Part shown: positions 60,469-64,000 of the stretch, piece after piece
How positions within the stretch are numbered: position 1 is the stretch's first letter
How the letters are laid out: the number at the start of each line of letters is the position of its first letter
Source: Kushneria phosphatilytica
GTDB taxonomy: Bacteria; Pseudomonadota; Gammaproteobacteria; Pseudomonadales; Halomonadaceae
Assembly: GCF_008247605.1 (NCBI RefSeq)
Contig: NZ_CP043420.1
Coordinates: forward strand, 744,001 to 808,000
DNA: 64,000 nt
Direction of reading: 5' to 3'
Translations under genes and position numbers: made by a program
The notes under the pieces: model-generated
Database searches by the model: none
What the model was told of the DNA's origin: nothing
What the model saw: only the letters and a program-made list of their open reading frames with translations

Positions 60469-60669
60469 ATGGATGAGCAGATCGCTGAAGGGTACATGGT
60501 CAAGCTGAAATCGGGCGGGCCGATCATGGTCGTTGAGAGTGTCGAGCAGCGTGACGTTTCTTGTGTCTGGTTCGACAAGGATCAGAATCTGCAGCATGCC
60601 CGTTTCAAACTCGGCACGCTGGTTGTACAGGATGCCGGCGCCAGTCAGCACGGGCCAATCAATCTGTAA
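60469..60669 (+). CDS. YodC family protein (DUF2158)
   Basis: 66 residues: GYMVKLKSGGPIMVVESV, then SCVWFDKDQNLQHARF. Small beta-barrel of unknown function, found in many Proteobacteria. RBS AGGGAAA before the ATG; followed by a clear terminator. Confidence 0.85.
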   Translation: MDEQIAEGYMVKLKSGGPIMVVESVEQRDVSCVWFDKDQNLQHARFKLGTLVVQDAGASQHGPINL

Positions 60670-60703
60670 TGGAGAGGCCCGCAGGTCAGGTCGCCATTTG
60701 CCG

Positions 60704-60730
60704 AAAAACCCCGCTGAAAGCGGGGTTTTT
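60704..60730. terminator. Bidirectional intrinsic terminator
   Basis: Stem ACCCCGCT/AGCGGGGT, loop GAA, with AAAAA before and TTTTT after. Serves the DUF2158 gene rightward and the DUF1264 gene leftward. Confidence 0.92.
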
Positions 60731-60753
60731 GTCGTTATACGCTACCTTGACCA

Positions 60754-61542
60754 TTAGCGCCTTTTGAAGGGGCGCTCCTCGAGTTGGGTCTGCAACGCTC
60801 GCCCGCTCTCCCAGAAATTGGCGTCCTGCATAACAGCAGGGGTTGGGATGTCAGCACGTTGCTGGCGACGCTTCGAAGTGGAAACGCCCAGCCGGCGGTC
60901 GCGTGCTTCGACCAGTGCTTCGTCAACCTGGCCATCCCCGGTAAAGGCCATCATCAATTGCGGCGCTCCATAGGGGAAGTCATGGCGGTCTATCTGCCAG
61001 GTATGAAAGGTCTTGCCGTAGGTCGTGATCAGATCCTCGAAGTAGGCATGTTCGGCAAGTTCGGGAATACCCGGAGCCACCAGTTGACCTGACTTGATCT
61101 CGTAGTGATGACTGTGCCAGAGCTTTTTCTCTTCTTCAGGGAGACGACTGAAACGTTCGGCACTGATGATGTATTCGATCCCGATCAGGCGGGCATCCGG
61201 GCGATTGGAGTCGAAGATGACGCACTGGTGCAGATCGGGCTCGAGATGAATACAGAAGTGACTGGCTTCCACCTGACGGCCCATGTCGTCGGCATACATA
61301 TGAAAGCCGTTGAGATAGGTGTTCATTGCCTCCAGTGGATACTTGCGCTGCAGAGTGCCGGAAGCCATGTCGAGTGCGCGGTGCTTGAGGGGATGGCCGC
61401 GGCTGCTGCGTGCCATGCTCAGGGCGCGACGGCCCATGAGCGTGCCGATGGCCGCCACGGCGCCGGCAGCAACGCCGAGCCCGAAAGCGCCGATACCACC
61501 CCCCTGGCAGTGAGGACAGGATGATTCACGATGCTTTGTCAT
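60754..61542 (-). CDS. DUF1264 (oil-body-associated-like) protein
   Basis: 262 residues. An N-terminal cysteine pair (CPHC) and a Gly/Ala-rich hydrophobic segment (GAFGLGVAAGAVAAIGTLMG) precede the DUF1264 domain, marked by YLNGFHMYADDMGRQVEA, KKLWHSHHYEIKSGQLVAPG and YGKTFHTWQIDR. Plant members are oil-body associated; bacterial role unknown. Confidence 0.85.
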   Translation of the reverse strand: MTKHRESSCPHCQGGGIGAFGLGVAAGAVAAIGTLMGRRALSMARSSRGHPLKHRALDMASGTLQRKYPLEAMNTYLNGFHMYADDMGRQVEASHFCIHLEPDLHQCVIFDSNRPDARLIGIEYIISAERFSRLPEEEKKLWHSHHYEIKSGQLVAPGIPELAEHAYFEDLITTYGKTFHTWQIDRHDFPYGAPQLMMAFTGDGQVDEALVEARDRRLGVSTSKRRQQRADIPTPAVMQDANFWESGRALQTQLEERPFKRR

Positions 61543-61729
61543 GCTGATTTCCTCTTCAACGTTCCTTGTTGCTCATGGCTCGCCCTGGAGAGCAGGGCAC
61601 CTGCGATGACTGTAGTTAACGAAGCCCGGGGGGACCAGCAGACAGGTATCAGGTGAAAGCGGAAGGGTATGGACCGGGTAGCACATGCTCCCGGTCTGCA
61701 GGCAGGTGTTCCGATCGATGACTCGTGGT

Positions 61730-62155
61730 TCAGCGCACTGTTATGACGCGACAGGCAGCACGCTTGAGCACTTCGCGGGTAACGTGGCCAGCACTGTCGC
61801 CCTCCCCGCGGGTCAGACCTCGATGACCCAGCACTATGACATCGACATCCAGACGAATGGCTTCGCGCTCGATAATATCGGCCGGCGTGCCCTCGCAAAC
61901 GAGAATGTGGTGGCGCACGTCGTACGGATTCACCACATCCAGTGCATTATCGATGATGGTGCGTCCGCTCTCGTGGCGGGCGTGCTCATGAGTATCTGCG
62001 CTGGTACCTGTTGTCAGATTGGCAGTGCTACCCGGCTCGGGTACGTGCAACAGGTAAAGTTCGCCTCCATCAGGGCGTGCCAGCTGTGCTGCGACATCCA
62101 GAGCCTTGTTGGCATTGCCTGATCCATCGAGAGGTACCAGCAGGGATTTATACAT
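61730..62155 (-). CDS. Universal stress protein A family
   Basis: 141 residues: YKSLLVPLDGSGNANKALDVA at the start and the nucleotide loop VIVLGHRGLTRGEGDSAGHVT (G-x2-G-x9-G). The usual serine after the last glycine is histidine. Stress-responsive ATP-binding protein. Single gene. Confidence 0.9.
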   Translation of the reverse strand: MYKSLLVPLDGSGNANKALDVAAQLARPDGGELYLLHVPEPGSTANLTTGTSADTHEHARHESGRTIIDNALDVVNPYDVRHHILVCEGTPADIIEREAIRLDVDVIVLGHRGLTRGEGDSAGHVTREVLKRAACRVITVR

Positions 62156-62363
62156 GAGCCTCCTCCGTGATTATCGGGTGAAGAGGGCGAACCCGGCACG
62201 CCCGGCCTGATGGGCTGCGCCGGGCGCGCCTGCTCCCGGTAAATTCAAAAGCGGTAAATGCGCACTTTTAATGTGCATCATTCATTATAGGTCTGCTGTC
62301 ATACCTGCCAAGTCATGCCCTGAGGGGTTAATGAAGGCCCATGTCATGACAGGTCAATGACTG

Positions 62364-63473
62364 TTAGCCGCTAATGGTTTCCACGTTGATAATCCGGGGT
62401 GGAATGGCGGGTGATAGCTGTCGCACCTGATCGCTGCGAATCCTGTCACGATAGGTCAATGGCTCCAGCGACTGTGGCTGCCCTGATTCCATTGCCCGCT
62501 CAATGGCTGCCAGAATGCGCACATCCCGCAATCCTTCGATGCCGTCTGCTTCGGGTTCCCGATCATTGAGGATGCAATCCGAGAAGTAGTCGGTTTGCCC
62601 TCCGAATTGCTCTACGGCGCCAGGAGCCACAGTGGTCGTTCTACTGCCTCGAGTAATCGAATGCGTGATTGAAACGCCCGGCCCGAAGAAATAGCAGGGC
62701 GAAGCCTGCAGATGGCCTTCCATACCGACGACCGAGAAGTGATTGAAGACGGAAGCGGCATAGCCGACGATGAACTGCGCCATTCGACCTTCCGGAAAGC
62801 GCATCGTGACCGACCAGGTATCATCACAGTCGTAGTGTCGACCCGGTGTATTGTCCGCCATGGCACTCACCTCGATGGGTTCACTGGCGAACAGGTGCCG
62901 TACGGCGTTGATCGGATAGGTGCCCAGGTCCGGGACCGGTCCGGCCCAGTAGCCATTGAGCGCACGATGATTGCGTTCGTTGAGATTCTGCAAAAAGTGC
63001 GAACTGAAGGTGCGTGGCTGGCCGATCTCGCCCTGCCGCAACCGTTCGATCATGTCCAGCGTGCCGGGTTCATGATGCAGGCGATAGGCGATCATCAGCT
63101 TGGCGCCGCCCTGATCGGCGGCTTCAAGCATCGCTTCACAGTCCTCGACACTGGTGGCCATCGGCTTTTCAAGCAACACATGGACGCCTGCTCTCAGTGC
63201 CGGAACGGTATGCTCACGATGGCGGAAATTGGGTGAGGCGACATAGACGGCATCAATATCACCAGAGTGCAGCAATGATTCATAATCCTCATAGCCGCAG
63301 GTGCGGATGTGGTAACGCTCACCGAGTACCCGTGCCTTTTCGGGGTCACCGGTTACCAGGGCTGCCAGCTCGGAATTGGTAGTGCTGGAGATACCCGGCA
63401 TAAAGGCACCCTGGGAAATTTCGCCGCCACTGACCACGGCGTAGCGGATTTTCCTGCGATGGTTTGAGTTCAA
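62364..63473 (-). CDS. Gfo/Idh/MocA-family oxidoreductase
   Basis: 369 residues from a TTG at 63473, chosen for GGAGG with ideal seven-base spacing; an ATG in frame at 63533 lacks this. N-terminal Rossmann fold IRYAVVSGGEISQGAFMPG (note GGEIS instead of GxGxxG), the family motif LLEKPMATSVEDCEAM, and a C-terminal substrate domain. NAD(P)-dependent sugar or polyol dehydrogenases belong here; the substrate is unknown. Confidence 0.88.
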   Translation of the reverse strand: MNSNHRRKIRYAVVSGGEISQGAFMPGISSTTNSELAALVTGDPEKARVLGERYHIRTCGYEDYESLLHSGDIDAVYVASPNFRHREHTVPALRAGVHVLLEKPMATSVEDCEAMLEAADQGGAKLMIAYRLHHEPGTLDMIERLRQGEIGQPRTFSSHFLQNLNERNHRALNGYWAGPVPDLGTYPINAVRHLFASEPIEVSAMADNTPGRHYDCDDTWSVTMRFPEGRMAQFIVGYAASVFNHFSVVGMEGHLQASPCYFFGPGVSITHSITRGSRTTTVAPGAVEQFGGQTDYFSDCILNDREPEADGIEGLRDVRILAAIERAMESGQPQSLEPLTYRDRIRSDQVRQLSPAIPPRIINVETISG

Positions 63474-63558
63474 TTTCAATCCTCCCTGATCATGCCCTGA
63501 TGCAAAGACAGCGGCCGGAGCCGCTGTCTTCATCGAGCCGTCATCCATGAAGGCCGTT

Positions 63559-63909
63559 TCAAACGCGACGACCCAGCAACAAACCCGCGACAACGCCTAC
63601 TGCCACGCCCACACCGATATAACTCCAGGCATTGCTGTGGACATGCTCATCAATGTCTCGTGCCGTGTGTTCGGTAAACTCCCATGCACGCTGACCTTCG
63701 GCACCGGCCCGCTGTCGAGCGTGATCCCAGTGCTCGTGAGCGTCTTCGCCCAATTCACGCAAGCGCCGCTTGGCCCGATTGCCCCGAGCACCGAGTTCTT
63801 CCTCATATTGACGCAGCGCGCGGGCACCCCGACGGCTCAGTTCCTGCTCATACTGGTTAAGCTTCGTGCGAGCATCACGCTCCCGGCGTGAGGGTAACAA
63901 TCCGAACAT
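63559..63909 (-). CDS. DUF883/ElaB-like helical membrane-anchored protein
   Basis: 116 residues. A strongly charged helical region (residues 10-85, many RRE and QYEEEL repeats) ends in a membrane helix NAWSYIGVGVAVGVVAGLLLGRR with glycine spacing typical of ElaB/YqjD proteins. These associate with ribosomes and the inner membrane in stationary phase. Family assignment is by architecture. Confidence 0.75.
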   Translation of the reverse strand: MFGLLPSRRERDARTKLNQYEQELSRRGARALRQYEEELGARGNRAKRRLRELGEDAHEHWDHARQRAGAEGQRAWEFTEHTARDIDEHVHSNAWSYIGVGVAVGVVAGLLLGRRV

Positions 63910-64000
63910 GGGTGTCCTCCATTGACATTCATTGGCTGGCCGGATGGGGCCGAGCAGTCGGTCTCTTCTTTTTCGCCCTGGGGCGCCTTCTCAGGATAGT

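Overview
The window is high-GC bacterial chromosome (about 60% by eye) with a dense gammaproteobacterial gene order. Several long runs of housekeeping genes keep the order known from Pseudomonas and Halomonas relatives: der-bamB-yfgM-hisS-ispG-rodZ-pilW-rlmN-ndk-isc-cysE-trmJ-suhB-secF-secD-yajC-tgt-queA, and def-fmt-rsmB with trkA nearby. This order, together with the accessory genes, suggests a Halomonadaceae-like member of the Oceanospirillales. That taxonomic call is inference from gene order and composition; no rRNA is present in the window.

Layout. (1) 1-1091: 5'-truncated glycosyltransferase in visibly AT-richer DNA, probably the edge of a surface-polysaccharide locus. (2) 1201-14903: accessory lipid locus. 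A leftward operon carries an acyl-AMP ligase, a nucleotide-binding epimerase/reductase, an acyl carrier protein, a serine palmitoyltransferase-type enzyme and an ABC exporter, with an HIT protein at its head. Next to it lie two nucleotidyltransferases, a metallophosphoesterase, a CDP-alcohol phosphotransferase, a diacylglycerol-kinase-family lipid kinase, a Tam41-like cytidylyltransferase and an AspH/LpxO-like hydroxylase. Together they look like a pathway for a phospho-sphingolipid or ceramide-like lipid with a CDP-activated step. This is the most interesting system in the window. (3) 15001-23398: aldehyde dehydrogenase, bacterioferritin and its ferredoxin with Fur-box-like sites, a truC-tcdA-DUF1653 tRNA-modification operon, an EamA transporter, a sirtuin lacking the zinc cysteines, a bile-acid-type symporter, a DTW-domain tRNA modification enzyme and a small monooxygenase-fold protein. 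(4) 23412-33593: trkA, dodecin, nicotinamidase, rsmB, fmt and def leftward; then a LysM protein, dprA, tsaC, hemF and aroE rightward. (5) 33601-55998: M48 lipoprotease, DUF815 ATPase, and the long conserved block from der to queA. Within it the isc locus is reduced to iscR-iscS-iscA (no iscU, hscBA or fdx), and SuhB has lost most of its metal-binding motif. (6) 56147-64000: tRNA-Leu(CAA), a TupA-like ATP-grasp enzyme, a 625-bp gene-poor AT-richer stretch, a methyl-accepting chemotaxis protein, several small stress or unknown proteins, a universal stress protein, an oxidoreductase of the Gfo/Idh/MocA family and a membrane-anchored helical protein.

How the lipid locus could work (inference): the acyl-AMP ligase loads the carrier protein; the PLP enzyme condenses the acyl thioester with serine or another amino acid; the epimerase-family enzyme reduces the keto group; an acyltransferase not seen here would make the ceramide; the lipid kinase phosphorylates it; the Tam41-like enzyme and/or a nucleotidyltransferase forms a CDP intermediate; and the CDP-alcohol phosphotransferase attaches the head group. 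The hydroxylase could hydroxylate an acyl chain, and the ABC protein could flip the product.

No CRISPR array, insertion sequence, integrase, prophage gene, rRNA or replication origin was seen.
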